From: Bigelowiella natans CCMP2755
Lineage: Eukaryota; Cercozoa; Chlorarachniophyceae
Length of the DNA: 53,587 bases
Reading direction: 5' to 3'
NCBI GenBank assembly: GCA_000320545.1
Contig: ADNK01001747.1
Coordinates: forward strand, 1-53,587
The notes beneath the pieces are model-generated. The model saw nothing but the letters and a program-made list of their open reading frames with translations. It was not told the origin of the DNA and ran no database searches. The translations under genes and the position numbers were made by a program. Below, piece after piece: positions 1 through 12,849 of the stretch (positions are counted from its first letter, which is position 1; each line of letters starts with the position of its first letter).

Positions 1-533
1 TCCTCTCCCCTCCCCTCCCTCCCTCCCTCCCTCCCTCCCTCCTCCTCCTCACCATAAGATATCGCTGCCTCGTCTGGAAGACAACGCTGATCAACGTCTT
101 GAGAACGACCGCTATGATCCCGATCACCTGCCCACCGAGCTTGCTTTGCTTCAGCTGATGGTTGGGGCAAAAGGGAACAAATAATGGGAGACTTTCAGTT
201 TGTTATTTTACAATAATGATCAGAGTACTCAAACTGCTTTGTCTCCGCCCTCATCTATGTTGTGGGGGGTAAAGAGAGGGGGAGGGGGAGGGGGGAAGGA
301 TTGTAAGAAAGGAGAACCCCGTACATTCCAACACCGCAAACGATAACGAGAATCGACCCAACTGTGTGCCGCGTAACCTATTTTATGGGAAAGCACTCAT
401 CGTTAATAGCTATGCTCAGCCAAATAGGAATGGAGGGCAAAGCTGTACAACAGTAGCAGATGGCGTGTGACAAAGAGTACGGGGGGGAGGTATATGGTGA
501 TAAGCAGCTAATAAAAACAACGGCGCAGAAGGA

Positions 534-571
<38 letters not shown>

Positions 572-1265
572 AGTCGTCCATCTACCTTAAACTTATTCTC
601 CTTGAAGAATACCGCCTCAATGGGAAGAGAAAAGAGCGGGCATGTACTACCTGAATAGGGAGGAATAGAAGACGAAATGCGCGTCACAAACGGCGACCGT
701 TAGAACAGGTCGGAGAGATCATTCACGCCGTCATCGTTATCAAAATTGTCACCATCATCATCCTAGCTTCTATACTTATTCATTGCTAGAGAGACAATCG
801 TAAATGACATCTTGAAGAAGCAGCAGCTTTCCTCCTCCTCCTCCCCCTCGTCCTCCTCCTCCCCCTCTTACGATGACGACGACGACGACGGCGACTACTA
901 CTGCTGCTGCTACTACTACTTCTGCTTCAACTCACTTATCACAACGTATGTCCCCAGCGTGCAGTAATCGTATGCAACCATAGAGAACACCACTTTCCCT
1001 AGAACAGTATCAAACGAAGTCAAAGAATGAATGCTGTGCCGACAATTTTTTATTTAATATCGATTTAATTTTGATATGCATTTTTTCCCTTTTACTCGTT
1101 TTAGCCAATGTTCTGCCCCCCCCCCCCCCCCCCCTCCCCCGTTGCCTTCATTAGCAACAGCCTTTTTACCGGTAAAACACACCGAGACTGGGCTGTATCG
1201 CAAGAAATCTCGAAGTCCCCTGAAGAAGCAGCATATATAGCTTTTTAAGCACAACACTTCACTCC

Positions 1266-1302
<37 letters not shown>

Positions 1303-1800
1303 GCGAGGGATGAACAAAGAGGGAAGTTATCGGAGTAAAATACGCACCATCCACTGAGAAAGCAGAAAAGGGAGAAAGAGAACAATGTGGGGACGGGGGG
1401 GGGAGGGGAGATGGTTGGCAATGTATTCAAATGAAAAGCTATAGGTTTGCCCCATAGCGGGTGGGCGCTTTCGTCGCTCAGAAGCTTATTAGGTTTCTTA
1501 TACGTTGCGGCGATAGATCACCATCATTAATCTTCTCACCCTAGGTGTATGCGTTTATAGAAGATCCCATAGATTGCAAGGAAAAAGGCACCGAACGTCG
1601 TTTGGACCGCGAGTAGCAGCTGAACATTAAACAAGGACGATAGCGATCAATCAGGAGGCATAGAGCAACATAATTCGGTGTAATTCTCGAGGACCAGAGG
1701 GCGTTTGAAGGCAGTAATAGCCAGTTTTTGGAAGCAGCTTGTTCCAGCACTTGATGCCATATAGCTCAGAATTGCAATGATCGGATTCCACGTCTCCTCT
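1..1800 (-). CDS. Probable SLC35-type (nucleotide-sugar / drug-metabolite) transporter, partial at left edge
   Basis: Several minus-strand exons encode hydrophobic segments flanked by good splice sites. The exon ending at 1,695 reads ILSYMASSAGTSCFQKLAI and joins in phase 0 to the exon at 1,619-1,540 (AVQTTFGAFFLAIYGIFYKR, then donor GTGAGA). Other candidate exons lie near 985-920, 395-340 (TVGSILVIVCGVGM) and 160-50 (GGQVIGIIAVVLKTLISVVF, donor GTGAGG). The pattern of short membrane segments with a lysine after the first, and a G-rich last segment, resembles transporters of the triose-phosphate/nucleotide-sugar family, which exchange solutes across Golgi, ER or plastid membranes. The gene continues beyond base 1 and its 5' end (between about 1,800 and 2,600) was not found. 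Phase between the two downstream exons could not be reconciled, so the family call is tentative; another polytopic membrane family is possible. Confidence 0.4.
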
Positions 1801-2000
1801 TGGAACTAATATGAACAAGCCATTTTCGGGGAGGGGGGGGGGGGGGGGGGGGAAGCCGGGGGAAAGGAGGGGGGAGGGCGATGGAGGCAATGTCAATGCA
1901 AATCGGAAACGACGCAAAGTAAGATGCGAATAGGGAACATAGGTCAGTGTGATAATAATATCGTTGTCCGCATGTTAGTTCTTGACAGCACACACAACCT
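1..2000. repeat. Simple-repeat cluster at the left edge
   Basis: (CCCTC)n at 1-50, (TA)n at 539-566, (GAC)n/(CTG)n at 870-920, poly-C at 1,116-1,135, (CAG)n at 1,267-1,300 and poly-G at 1,832-1,852. All are outside supported exons. Confidence 0.85.
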
Positions 2001-2923
2001 GTGCCGTGGATACGGGTTTGGAAGGAGCATTGTCCGATGAATTTTTTCCACTCTTCCCTATTATCGGAAGATGCGGAAGAATTGTTGTATTAGGTAGTGA
2101 GTGCAATTATGATGAGGTCAGATCACTTTAGCAAACTAGACATGGAAGGCTGTGCGATTCCCCCCCCCCGAACTGTGGAGAGTAGTTTGTTAAGCCTCCT
2201 TGAAAGAGGTTTTCTATACCCGAGTCTCTTTGCAAAGGAGTATAGCGATCACCGTTTTTTCCAGTGGCCACATCCATTTCGATCTGTTCTGAGAGAAAGG
2301 ACACTTCAGGAGAAGGTTGGATATGGTACTTTTGCCTCCCCCCGTAAAGCAAGGGCAACAACGATGTAGCTCAGCATCTGGGCAGAGAAGGGCAAAACAT
2401 GATCGATACCCCCTCCAAAAACTTAGCGAGAACCCGCCGTTCTCACCCGTTTGAGCGGGTTCCCCAACCGCTAATGCTTCCGTCGGTTTGACTACTACTC
2501 CAAACTGCGGCAGGGGCAGCTTCTTGTAAATTCTGCCGAAGCAGACGGAAATCTTGTGATTTTGCACATGCGACATCAAACTTTATTGGATTTTTCCCTT
2601 ATTTTGAGGGGATTCACAGCGTATCGGAAACACCCGTTCTATCGGAAATGCCTCCGACTTTTATCTCCCGGTCACAAGGATTCTATCGTTTGCTTCGATG
2701 TCGCGAGGGGAGAGCCTCCTTGGAAAGCAGAGGAACTCATTTAGCACTTTACCGGTAAATGCAGACAAAAACATACACTGCGACAACTGTAACTTGTTGT
2801 CTCTCGCTAGTACTATCAAATGTTTTCCTCAAAATTCGTGTCGATTTTAGACCAGAATTCATCGAAGATATATCCCAAAGAAAGCTAAGCCGAAAGGAGC
2901 TTCAGTGGGGGGAAGGGCTCGCA
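1800..2923. other. Spacer upstream of the carrier gene; nothing recognised
   Basis: The stretch holds a poly-G run at about 1,832-1,852 and scattered short open frames on both strands. It should contain the 5' end of the minus-strand transporter and the promoter of the carrier, but I see no exon I can defend. Confidence 0.3.
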
Positions 2924-3601
2924 ATGCCGCCCACGCCGCCGCGCGAGGTAGGTTCTGATGGCTGATCCCCTCTCCCGCTATCCTTTCTGACCAATCAAAA
3001 CTGAGTGGAAATCGCGTGTTTTCCAAAGGTGCCTCCATTGGCAAAGATGCTGGCCGGAGGGACCGCGGGAATGATGGGTCAGTGCAACGAGAAGCACAGC
3101 ACATCTTCCGTTTACCCTGATATGTATCTATCCATCGTTATCTTAGCGAAGACCGCGGTGTCTCCCATCGAGCGAGTGCGCATTCTAGCTCAAACTGGAG
3201 GTGCACGATAATAAAACTTACCGTATTTACCCCCCCCCCCTTTGAACGTGCGTCACAATGGGGAATTCTTCTTGTCAGAGGCGCAAGGGATGAGCGCCTA
3301 TGCTACAGCCGTAAAAATCGTGAATGAGGAAGGTATTCTTGGACTTTGGCGGGGTAACACAGCAAATTGTGCCCGTGTGTTTCCCTCGAAGGTCTGCTGT
3401 GTAACTCATTCAAGTGTAGCTGCTAGATTTTGAGCTTGTTATTTCCACGGATGGAAACAGGCCGTGTTATTCACCGCAAATGATCTTTGGAAGACGAAGC
3501 TAAGCTGGGTTCTTGGCGGCGATGTACGTTGAGTAAAGCTGCATTATATTATGTTATATGTGTAAGTATGTCGAGAGGGAGGGGGAGCGGAATGGAAGAG
3601 A

Positions 3602-3632
<31 letters not shown>

Positions 3633-4648
3633 GGAAGATCTGTAATGTTTGTGTGAGTTCTTAGATATGTGGTGTGTGTGTTTTTGTGTGTTTGGTTGGT
3701 CCAGGTTCGGGGCCTGGGCTTCTTCTCGGGTTCGATGGCAGGAATAACCGCGAGGTACGCGTAGCGTTAATACTATAACTATATGTTCGTGAAGCAACTG
3801 TAGATGTATACCCAGTGTCGCGACGTATCCGCTCGACTTTGCTCGCACTCGATTGTCTGGAACGTACGCTAGCTCAACACGTAAGACGAAGAAGGATAAT
3901 AAAAATAAGAAGAAGAAGAAGAACAAGAACAAGAAGAAATAAGTCTCACTCACATCTACTACAATGCCAGCAGAACAGCACAAACCGGCAAACAGTCGAG
4001 TAGTAGCGGCGAGTCATAAATTCGCCGGCGTTTCATCTGATGTTAACATATCCATTGAGAAAGGCAGAAGACAACCAGTAATGATTGGCTAGACTGCTGA
4101 TATGTTTTCTTGCAGAGGCGAGCTCAATGATCTCTGTTCTCACGGATACGGTGCGGAAAGAAGGAGTGATGGGGCTGTACAAAGGTCGCAGCAATGAGCC
4201 TTTCTATCCAGCACTGATGACGATGATTCTCAAGTGTAGTAGCAGCCTATTTAAAATGTTATTGATATGAACACTGCTTTTCCTTAGGTGTTGGACCGAC
4301 GATAGCAGGGGCATTGCCGTATGAGGGCATCAAGTTTGGGTATTTAGACTATTTTGAGAACGAGCGAGCTCACGGCATTTCTGGAAGAAATGATCGTCAA
4401 TCGACCCGTAGATTTCTGTTTTGAATTCGTAATATGCGCTTTGCGGCATTGGCAGTGATATTTCCTCCTTCATTCTGTGGTGTTTCCGTCGCGCGCTCAG
4501 ATGCTATGACCTACTCGTCACGACGTGGGCCAAAGACGAAAGCGGGAACGTCTCGATAACAGGGAAGTTTTGCTGCGGAGCAGCTGCAGGCACCGTTTCC
4601 GGGTACCACTTTCATCACAACGCCCAAAACACGCGAAATCACGTCGAA

Positions 4649-4684
<36 letters not shown>

Positions 4685-5263
4685 GTGTGTTTTTGTGTGT
4701 GTGTCCTCTACCTGCGCTATTAGAAGATTATGTTTGTATGTCAGAATACTTGGTTTTTTATTCTAATTTTTGCTGTGTGTTAGTTTTATAACTTTCCCCC
4801 CCCTTCTTCTTCCCCCCCCCCCCTCCCCCCCTCCCTTCATGGATCTCCTATGTTCCATCTTTGTTACTTTCCCTTGGTTAGATTCGTGCTATACCCAAAC
4901 GACACTGTTAGGAAGCTGATGCAGATGCAGCGAGAGGGCGATAAGCTCTATGATGGGGCGCTGGATTGCTACCGCAAAGTGTACAGAAACCATGGTATTG
5001 CAAGGTACGTTGTCCATCAAACAGCATAGCGACTAGGAGCATATCATGTTGCCATTCGTTGTAGTCTTCTTAGGCCTTAACGACTAGCCATTGGCGCCAT
5101 TCGTAAGAGTCTATTGTTATGAATTGCTTTGTTCCTGCTCTGCTGCCTCTATTGCCGCAGGTTTTACAGAGGCATCCTTCCGTACCTCTCAAGAATGGTG
5201 CCGAACGCTGCGATTCAGTTTGGCATATACGAGTCGTTTAAGCAGTTTTACTTGGCTAGATAG
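2924..5263 (+). CDS. Mitochondrial carrier family (SLC25) protein, 12 exons, 288 aa
   Basis: Exons: 2924-2947, 3029-3077, 3147-3200, 3279-3391, 3461-3523, 3705-3754, 3816-3880, 4116-4184, 4288-4339, 4501-4602, 4882-5004, 5161-5263; all GT-AG, 867 nt, stop TAG. The product shows the three-fold carrier repeat, each with its signature: AKTAVSPIERVRIL, ATYPLDFARTRLSG and LYPNDTVRKLMQMQ, each followed by a helical stretch ending near a G-x-x-x-G (GLWRGN, GLYKG, RFYRGILPY). Length is typical (about 300 aa). Carriers exchange nucleotides, cofactors or metabolites across the inner mitochondrial (or peroxisomal/plastid) membrane. The PIERVRIL/RTRL pattern and general look are closest to the ADP/ATP-CoA-type branch (SLC25A16/A42-like), but the substrate is not assigned. 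The start was taken at the ATG at 2,924 because it gives a short hydrophilic leader; upstream in-frame codons exist. Confidence 0.93.
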
Positions 5264-5808
5264 CAGACAGCGTCGCCACTCGACGATCGAATGATCACCT
5301 TAAATTTTAGAACAATGCTGTCGTGTTTGCTGCATTCTTGCGAGAGTTTGAATGCTTCAAGTTGCAATCGGTTTCCCGGCGATATGCAAACGACATTGTG
5401 AGTGGTTTCACCTAATACTATAGGAGCTAGTAAGATCAAACATCATCATCATTATTGTACAATCGATCGACTGGCGCAACTCTCTCAGCAGACAGGTCGC
5501 TGGATTAGACGAGACCATATTACTAGTCTGCTGTGTTCTACATATATCGATTTACTTATATTTATGCAAGAACATACAAAATTACATGTTACAGCAATGT
5601 ATGAGCTGCCGTAGCGCCAGATTGCGCACGACTACTCTGAGATTACAACCGAGCTATGAAATATCGATGCAACGGTGATGTTCTCTTGTTCCGCATTGTT
5701 TAGAAAACGAAACGGCGCGGCAGTAGCGCTCGGCTCGCCCGTGCTTGCTAGCCTAGCTAGCTGGTCTACTGTGGTGTGACGCTAGTAGTGCAGCTACAAA
5801 GCACCGAC

Positions 5809-5902
5809 CAGCCCTGCGCATGTGCATACCTACCGTGGTCATCACTACACACGTACAGCCCTGCGCATGTGCATACCTACCGTGGTCATCACTACACACG
5901 TA
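5809..5902. repeat. Perfect 47-bp tandem duplication
   Basis: Bases 5,809-5,855 are repeated immediately at 5,856-5,902 without mismatch that I can see. It lies in the spacer between the carrier and the permease. Confidence 0.9.
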
Positions 5903-6457
5903 GCCCATCCTAAGGATAAGAAAGATGCGGCTAGATTGCTAGATTGGGTTTACCAAAACGACGACTTGCACGTGCGACGATCATGTCAACGTTAAAACCC
6001 TGGAAGAAAAGGATCGGAGCAAGTGAAGACGGACAAGGAGCATACTGAGAACATGAATGATGAGGATGATGGTATTTCATGGTATATCTGCCATCAGCTG
6101 CTGGTGGATGATGATGGCAGTTTTAGTATACCTGCATAACGTCAGATGCTGGTAGTGGAGTGCTGCCTATGTTTACACGACATAGCGATTCGAACTTACC
6201 TGGGGGGGCGAAAAACGAGCATTAGTTGTCAAAGACAGTTCGATTCACAATTGAAAGAAGCGCTTGGAAATTTGATATGCTCAGCTTGACATAGCAAAGC
6301 TATGAAAACACATGTGCACAAATTAGCGTAGGAGGCTAAATCTCGCTCTTAAACTTTGTATGCCATGCTAACTAGCTAAGCTGGCGAAGCAGAACTCATT
6401 GCCTGCTAGTCAGAGCTGCGAACGTACGCATGTATATATACTGCATTATTGCACAGC

Positions 6458-6515
6458 TACATTAGGATGACCACATTGAAAAATCTTAAACATTTCATTA
6501 CATCCGTCTCACACA
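6458..6515 (+). repeat. Dispersed repeat, copy 1 (second copy at 45,341-45,400)
   Basis: The block starts AGCTACATTAGGATGAC and ends ATTACATCCGTCTCA. The same words in the same order, with small internal differences, recur at 45,341-45,400, about 39 kb away, also in a gene-free spacer. Confidence 0.75.
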
Positions 6516-6917
6516 TGCACTTTTACAACAGCGCGCCGCTGCAACGCGGCATGCTATTGTCATGAGGACGACAGTCAACTACGCACACAGGTGCGCAAAT
6601 TGCATTGCAAAGTACAGCTTCTCATTGCATCATGTGGCACATTGCTAGACTGCCCATGATAGCATCGCATGGGTTGTTGTTCTGACCTGCTCGCAAGCAT
6701 GCAAAGGCTTGTTCTCCTCGGTGGCAAGCTCATGTGTGCTCTGCTGCATTTCAACATCTGAAACATGCTGACCATCGCAATGCGGTCCACTGCAGCCTTG
6801 TCACACAGCATACATGTACAAGACGAGGCCAACAATGATGGCATAGTGTTTTTTAGACGAAGCCACCGTCAACATCGACGTGGAAGTCTCTCAATTGCAA
6901 ACACGCACGTGCTGCTA

Positions 6918-7537
6918 TCAAAGAAGAATCATGTAAATAGCAGTCGTGAGTAGCGACACGGTTATAGCTGCAATCCCGGATATCAACGAAAGCCACGTCG
7001 TTTCGCTCCGGAAGACCTTTTCATTGAGCCAAACAAGCAAACAATACAAATTATTCGTGTGTGGGAATTATGGATATTAAGGAGAACAACACGCACGTCT
7101 ATCTTCATATCAAAACGATCTTCTGATGGGATTGGCCGTGTTTGTAACCGTGTTTGTACAACACGGTTAGCACTTGAAATGCGCTGAGTGAGCAAAGATG
7201 ATTCTTGCGACTCACGCTAGACCAGTGCAATGTTGCACGGAATGAAATGATGAATATCTGGCCTTTGATTCAATTCTGGTCGGCTAGATTTGCTTGAAAC
7301 GAAACGCCATTATCGGCGCTTGCTACTTGCAGCTTTTGCTTGAAAATTGAAAAAAAGCTCATTTTCACAACTCGACGCTAGTGCGGATTACCTTCAGTGA
7401 CATTGCTATTGGAAGGACGATTGCGGTCATTGACATACAAAGCAATCCTGCTCAGGTAGTAGACAAAGAGGATGAGGAGGAGTAGGAGGACGACGAAGAA
7501 TACAATAATGATGAAGGGCATAGCAGCAAAGTGATGC

Positions 7538-7590
<53 letters not shown>

Positions 7591-8396
7591 ATCCACAGAG
7601 ATAGTCACCATCATCAATTATCAACTTCAAGAGCTAATTGCTACTGCATACCCAATTACTACCTGTAAGCTCTAAGATGAGATCCAGGCTCTCCATCAAC
7701 AACACACACCCCGCTATTGTGATGAAATATACTAAATATCTACAAAGCACACACGTTTGCGATCACGAACAATGAACGGGGTCAATAAATCAGTAAGCCA
7801 ACTGCTGATGGACTCTCGCGAATATGATGAAAACGAAGATTTGTTCGAGGGGGAGGGGGGGGGGGAGGAGGAGCTCGCGGATCGCAATCACTTGCGGAAC
7901 AGCACAAAATTATGAGCGATATTGTGGATATTCTATTTCACAAACGAAGCCACCAACGACTGCAGAGCAGTGAGGCTTAAATACCTAATATCTTAGTGTA
8001 AAGGCGATATATATATATATATATATATATATAATAAGTACCTCATAGCGCGGCGACCAGCGCGTCCAACCTGCGTGCATTGCAATGTTTTCATCACAAA
8101 TTCAAGAGCGGTTTTATCATTCTTCCATTCTTCACATTGCAACCGTTTTGAAAGTGGGAACAATCAGCATCTATGCAAACGATGTGCGGCTCAATCAGCA
8201 GTACCTGGAGATTTAAAGCTGCTAAAGGTATTTCTGTTGTCATAGCGATGAAGGGGGGAGTCGTAGCAAAGCTAGCAGCCGCCACCATCAGCGATATGAG
8301 AGAACCTGTGCAGATGGTGATGATGATGAGCGAAATAACATAATGTCTTTAGGGAATTTGCTTTTCTCTCTGTATTGATTGAAATTCATAAATTGG

Positions 8397-8436
<40 letters not shown>

Positions 8437-8707
8437 TTCTGTTATAGTGACTAAGATTCCAACGATTCTCAAACTGAAGGCTGCTAACACTCCGCGACAG
8501 CATGGAATTTCGTCACACTACACACATCGTATGAGTACTGAAGTGTTTGGCATTCAGCTTGCTACTTGTAATTAGATGATGGCGGTGGTGGTGGTGGTGA
8601 TGATGATGATGAAAATCATCGAGGAAGAAAGGAAATGCTCGTGAAAAGTACGTACCCCAAGCATCATTCTGCATTAGGTTGTCTATGATGAGGATCTCGG
8701 ACCTGAT

Positions 8708-8745
<38 letters not shown>

Positions 8746-8776
8746 TTTAATATAAATACATATTAATATAAATTTA

Positions 8777-8817
<41 letters not shown>

Positions 8818-8992
8818 GTGTGTGTATATTTACGTGCAGGTAATATCTCTCGACGTACTTTTGGCCATACGTGAAGAAGCCCCCCACCGTCATTGCAAAG
8901 CAGAAGACAGCTATAACAACGAAGGAAATCACCATCACGAGCGGGAATTCGCTCCGACTTTGAATCTAGAGAAAGGGGGAGGGAGAGGGAGA

Positions 8993-9032
<40 letters not shown>

Positions 9033-10245
9033 AAAGAGCGAGAGAAAAAGAGAAGAGAAAGAGCGAGAGAGCGATATGGTAGCACAACAGTGACATAATC
9101 GGGATCAGATTATGTTGGATATAAACGGAAATAATAGCTCTATTTTTCTCTCTCTGTGTTTGTTTGTTTGTTTGTTTGTGCATGTGTGCGTGCGTGTGTT
9201 TGTGTGTCATCATTTCCTCTCCTATTCTTGGCACTCATTCCGTGCTACTACTCGCGACTATACAGCAGCACTCACATGCCCCCGCTATTCACTAGTCGCG
9301 ACCACACGCAGCAGCAGTACGTGTACCTGCTGGTAGATGCTCGGAACGGCTGGAGTCCCCGACCCCAGCGCAACCATTTGTAGCCCCTGGAATTGAGACA
9401 ACGATACAAAGAAATCATGCAATGACAGCATCACCCTCCACTGCTACCGTTGCATGCGAGCATGCGCAGAAGGCCCCGCGCAAAGCTTAAGATCGCATAT
9501 CATACATCACCCAGGTACTACCACGGCACGGGCAAAGCCTTTGATTGTCACCTGGGGAACAAAACGCACACACAACATCGAATGAAAATAGCCGCCTCAC
9601 CCGCCGGTGTTTTGTTGATGGGAGAGAAGGGGAAAAAAACGGGGGGGGGGGGGGGGGGGTGGGGGGGAAAATGATAAATTTCAACTATGCTACTACTACT
9701 CCGGCTGCTACTAGCTGCCCCGTTTGCTAAAAGGGGGTTTTTAGGGACCCCTCCCAAAAAAAAAGAAATAGCCCCCCAATATTCCACCAAACCGTGGGAG
9801 CAAGTTTTTTTTTAAAAGAGAGAAAAAAAAAAAAAAATGATGATGATGATGATGGTGGTGTTGACGATGACGTCAGAAGAAACACCTCCAGAATATATAT
9901 AGCAAATGAATGTTGATGGCCGCCCCCTCTCTTCTCTTGACGCTATCATCATCATCATATTGATGACAATCATAATCGTGATCCTCATCATCATCACAGA
10001 TATACGAGCAGCAAACATACCACATCACTTCTAGCAGCAGTACCAAATGCGTTGATATACGCCATATTAGACCATTCATCCTTCCACACAAAAGGCAGGA
10101 GCAAACAGGTGCTTAATGCTGCCCCTACCCCGTACGGGAGACTATTGGCGATGATGCCGTTTGGGAGAAGGGGGGGAGGGGGGGGGGGAGGCCGGGAATA
10201 AATTAAGAATTTGTAAAAGGGGGATAAAAACATTATGATATACAC

Positions 10246-10285
<40 letters not shown>

Positions 10286-10673
10286 TACTAAAGTTAAATA
10301 GTTTTTATATGCTTTGCACGCGTGAACGAGTGCCTCTTCCTTTCCAACTCCGCAGAGCATTAGGAAAAACCAAAAAAAGCCCCCTTTTCCCCGGTGATTA
10401 AGTTTTGCAATTTCGTTTTGGTTTCTAGATGTGCGGCGACCCTATTTTGGAGAGAACATCCCACGTGGTCAGCACAAGCACCATTGCGGTTCCAAGGAAC
10501 TCTCCGATGAGAAATCCTCCAGATGCTGATCGAAGTTGGCCATAGAGCACATCAACCCACCCTCGTTATCATCGCCACGCCGTGATTGGAACGAATTGAA
10601 GAAGATTAAACGTTTCGATATAACCGCACCGAGAATGCAGTTTATATTAAATTATAATTAATACACATATATG

Positions 10674-10718
<45 letters not shown>

Positions 10719-11140
10719 ACACATTATAATCTGCACTGCAGATTAGCGATCTCAGGGCAACATGCACATGTGTGTGTGTGTGCGTTTCAGTCGTTGTTTT
10801 GCTGTAATCGGATAGGCATCGGAGGGAGAGCGGTCAGTCAGTAGTAGCATCACCAAAGGTGCCAAAGGAACCGAAGGCCTCTCGAGAGATTTGGAGATAA
10901 GACCCAACTTCGCTGAATATGACGATTCACACAACAACGCACGAAAACTGTTCAGACAACGAATAGAGGGGTTGGGGGGGGGGGGGGGGGAAAATGGGCC
11001 ACGGGTTGAATTCCAATGATGGATGGGGTGCAGGGAGGCAGGGTTATGTCAACCTTCTTTCCCTCGTCTTAAACTGATCATATAGCCGCACAAGATTCTC
11101 GGCGCTCATGTAGCACAGAACGAGTAGCACTAGCAGAACC

Positions 11141-11173
<33 letters not shown>

Positions 11174-12345
11174 AAGCCACAAGCTCGACGTGTGAGTTGT
11201 GTTTGATGTTGGCGAGAATATCCCCTCCTCCCCTTTTTTTATCCTGCCCGTCCTCATTGCCCACACCGACTCTGTCTTATGTATAGTAGTTGAAAGGAGG
11301 AAGATGCCGTCCTCGGCTCGAGTGTAGCCATTGATCTACCGCATTGTTTAATTGGAAAAGGCCCTCCTCTTCTTCATCTTCTGCTTTTTTCTCTTACATA
11401 AGCACGTTTCGTCGCTGTGAGACTTACCAGTAAGGCCTCCCAACCCCCGACAACGAGTGAGTAGGGCAAGCTCCACAGGCCGACACCTACATACCTGTTG
11501 GCCAGAAAGGAGGGGGGGCGGGGGGGCGGGAAGGGGATTGGGGTTAGGGAGGAGGAGGAGGAGGAGGAGGAGGGTCGGAAAACTACGGGTTCGTGGAATT
11601 AATGATACTGCTGAACGACTCGTTTGCCTGGGAAGTTTCCAGCATTTTGTGTGTCGCATGCGCGCGTGCGAGAAGGCCCCGAAGATGCGGGTGGACTCAT
11701 ATCGTTCTTATTACATGTTTACGATGTTGTAGGACGCCTCTGATCCCGTCTGGAGGCGTGTTGACTCCTCTTGCTCCCATTCCCCGCCCTCCTTCGGAGA
11801 CAGCGCCAGGTCGTCATCTAGGTGGTCGGCATCATCATCGAAGCTTCCCCCTCCTTCTTCTCCTTCTCTCCGCTTTTCGTCGGCCCGGGCTGTAGGAGAG
11901 TCTAATACGTCGCTAAATCTCGCCGCTTGTTCTCCAGGATAATCTTCATACGTGTGTCGTCCCCCGCCCTTGCTAACTTGGCTATACTTGACCACCCCCC
12001 CCGCTCCCTCCGAGCCCCTCCTCTGCATGTACTGACCAATAGTGGCTGCGGTGAAAAGGGTGAATAGCGCTAGGAGCGACGGTACGGTTACGGATCGCGG
12101 CAAAGGGACATCACCTGCATGTTTTCGTAGAATTTAACGATGCAAAACGGTCTGTAATCATCTATACCTAGCGTTTGATCAAAGCACGTACCCATCGTTC
12201 GCATCGACAATAGAAGATCCACCGCCCCAGCGCTGTAAAGGAAGGCCGAAAGACAAACGCCGCCGATGAACAAGAAAAGCGCCCCGTTCGCGCAGGGGCA
12301 TTCAGGGAGGGAGGGCAGGGAGGGTGCCTCAGTTTTTACCTTCAT
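6918..12345 (-). CDS. Amino acid/auxin permease (AAAP/SLC32-SLC36-38-like) transporter, 17 exons, 518 aa
   Basis: Exons in transcript order: 12345-12192, 12045-11723, 11627-11587, 11494-11428, 11139-11054, 10912-10854, 10525-10441, 10141-10021, 9551-9519, 9386-9327, 8965-8859, 8702-8656, 8305-8205, 7932-7892, 7739-7663, 7447-7392, 7016-6918. All are GT-AG and the frame closes (1,557 nt, stop TGA). After an acidic N-terminal tail come SFSSIINSTNPYVGVGLWSL, the family's first-helix motif, then FGTFG, LPFVWKDEWS, GSGTPAVPSIYQQ, FAMTVGGFFTYG and a last helix ISGIAAITVSLLTTAIYM. This is the classic 11-helix vesicular/vacuolar amino-acid transporter layout: proton-coupled transport of neutral amino acids across vacuole, lysosome or plasma membrane. 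Oddity: an additional hydrophobic segment lies in the first exon (FLFIGGVCLSAFLY, residues about 24-45), before the acidic tail. Exon 9551-9519 is the least certain. It shares a 504-bp divergent spacer with the next gene. Confidence 0.9.
8398..9060. repeat. Run of (GT)n, (GGT)n, (CA)n, (AT)n and (GA)n microsatellites
   Basis: Five different simple repeats lie within 660 bp inside the permease gene (8,399-8,431; 8,582-8,612; 8,708-8,741; 8,786-8,814; 8,995-9,027). They flank exons 8702-8656 and 8965-8859 without entering them. Confidence 0.9.
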
Positions 12346-12849
12346 CCTCTGCACCGCACGAGGCCACGTGCACTTCGAAGGGGGAGGGGGGAACTAGCTG
12401 GAGCGAGGAAAGCTTATTTTGGATTAAAATTTCCAGATGTTTCTTCGGCATTTATTTTCCGGAAAAGGAGGGAAAATAACGAGCGCCTGCAGCTTAGTTT
12501 CCCAGAAACCGCTCATCGCGCGTTTTTAGGTACTACTACTACTACTACTACTACTACTACAACTACTGTTATGGACAACACAGTCTGAAAAGCTGTTTCC
12601 TCATTCATCAGGGAAAAGGATGCCGAAATCATAGTGTGACATGGGAATTCGGCACTAAAATAATTAAAAATGTTAAAAATTGAAAATATCCGTTTTTTAC
12701 GAAATACTGTGCGTTTTGTTAAAAAATGTTCGTGTAATCTATGTCGCAATTAGAATATCGATATCTCTCCTTCTCGCGTTCGTTCTACCCGAAAATACCG
12801 AATCCCCCCCCTCCCTTTCATCGCTACTGGAGGATAGATGGATCGATAG
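12346..12849. promoter_or_regulatory. Divergent intergenic region between permease and APMAP-like gene
   Basis: Starts of two convincing genes face away from each other across 504 bp, so both promoters must lie here. Visible content: a (TAC)n array near 12,530-12,560 and an AT-rich block at about 12,655-12,735. No individual box is claimed. Confidence 0.45.

Larger units (their letters stand above)
5264..6917. other. Intergenic region between convergent genes, with a 47-bp tandem duplication
   Basis: There are no convincing exons. The sequence is moderately GC-rich, rich in GCTAGC/TGCA-type words, and free of long microsatellites. It holds a 47-bp direct duplication (5,809-5,902) and one copy of a dispersed repeat (6,458-6,515). 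Confidence 0.5.

Noticed and set aside
3549-3983. 144-codon minus-strand frame across the carrier gene
   Set aside because: It is an antisense shadow made largely of (GA)n and (AAG)n microsatellites; the plus strand has carrier exons there.
7378-7617. Minus-strand frame ending NDRNRPSNSNVTEGNPH as the permease C-terminus
   Set aside because: In another phase the same DNA gives GLLCMSMTAIVLPIAMSLK, which matches the family's next-to-last helix and joins in phase to a last-helix exon at 7,016-6,918.
9636-9840. Poly-G and poly-A runs as a transposon tail
   Set aside because: No target-site duplication or element body was seen; homopolymers occur all over the window, and this one is within a permease intron.
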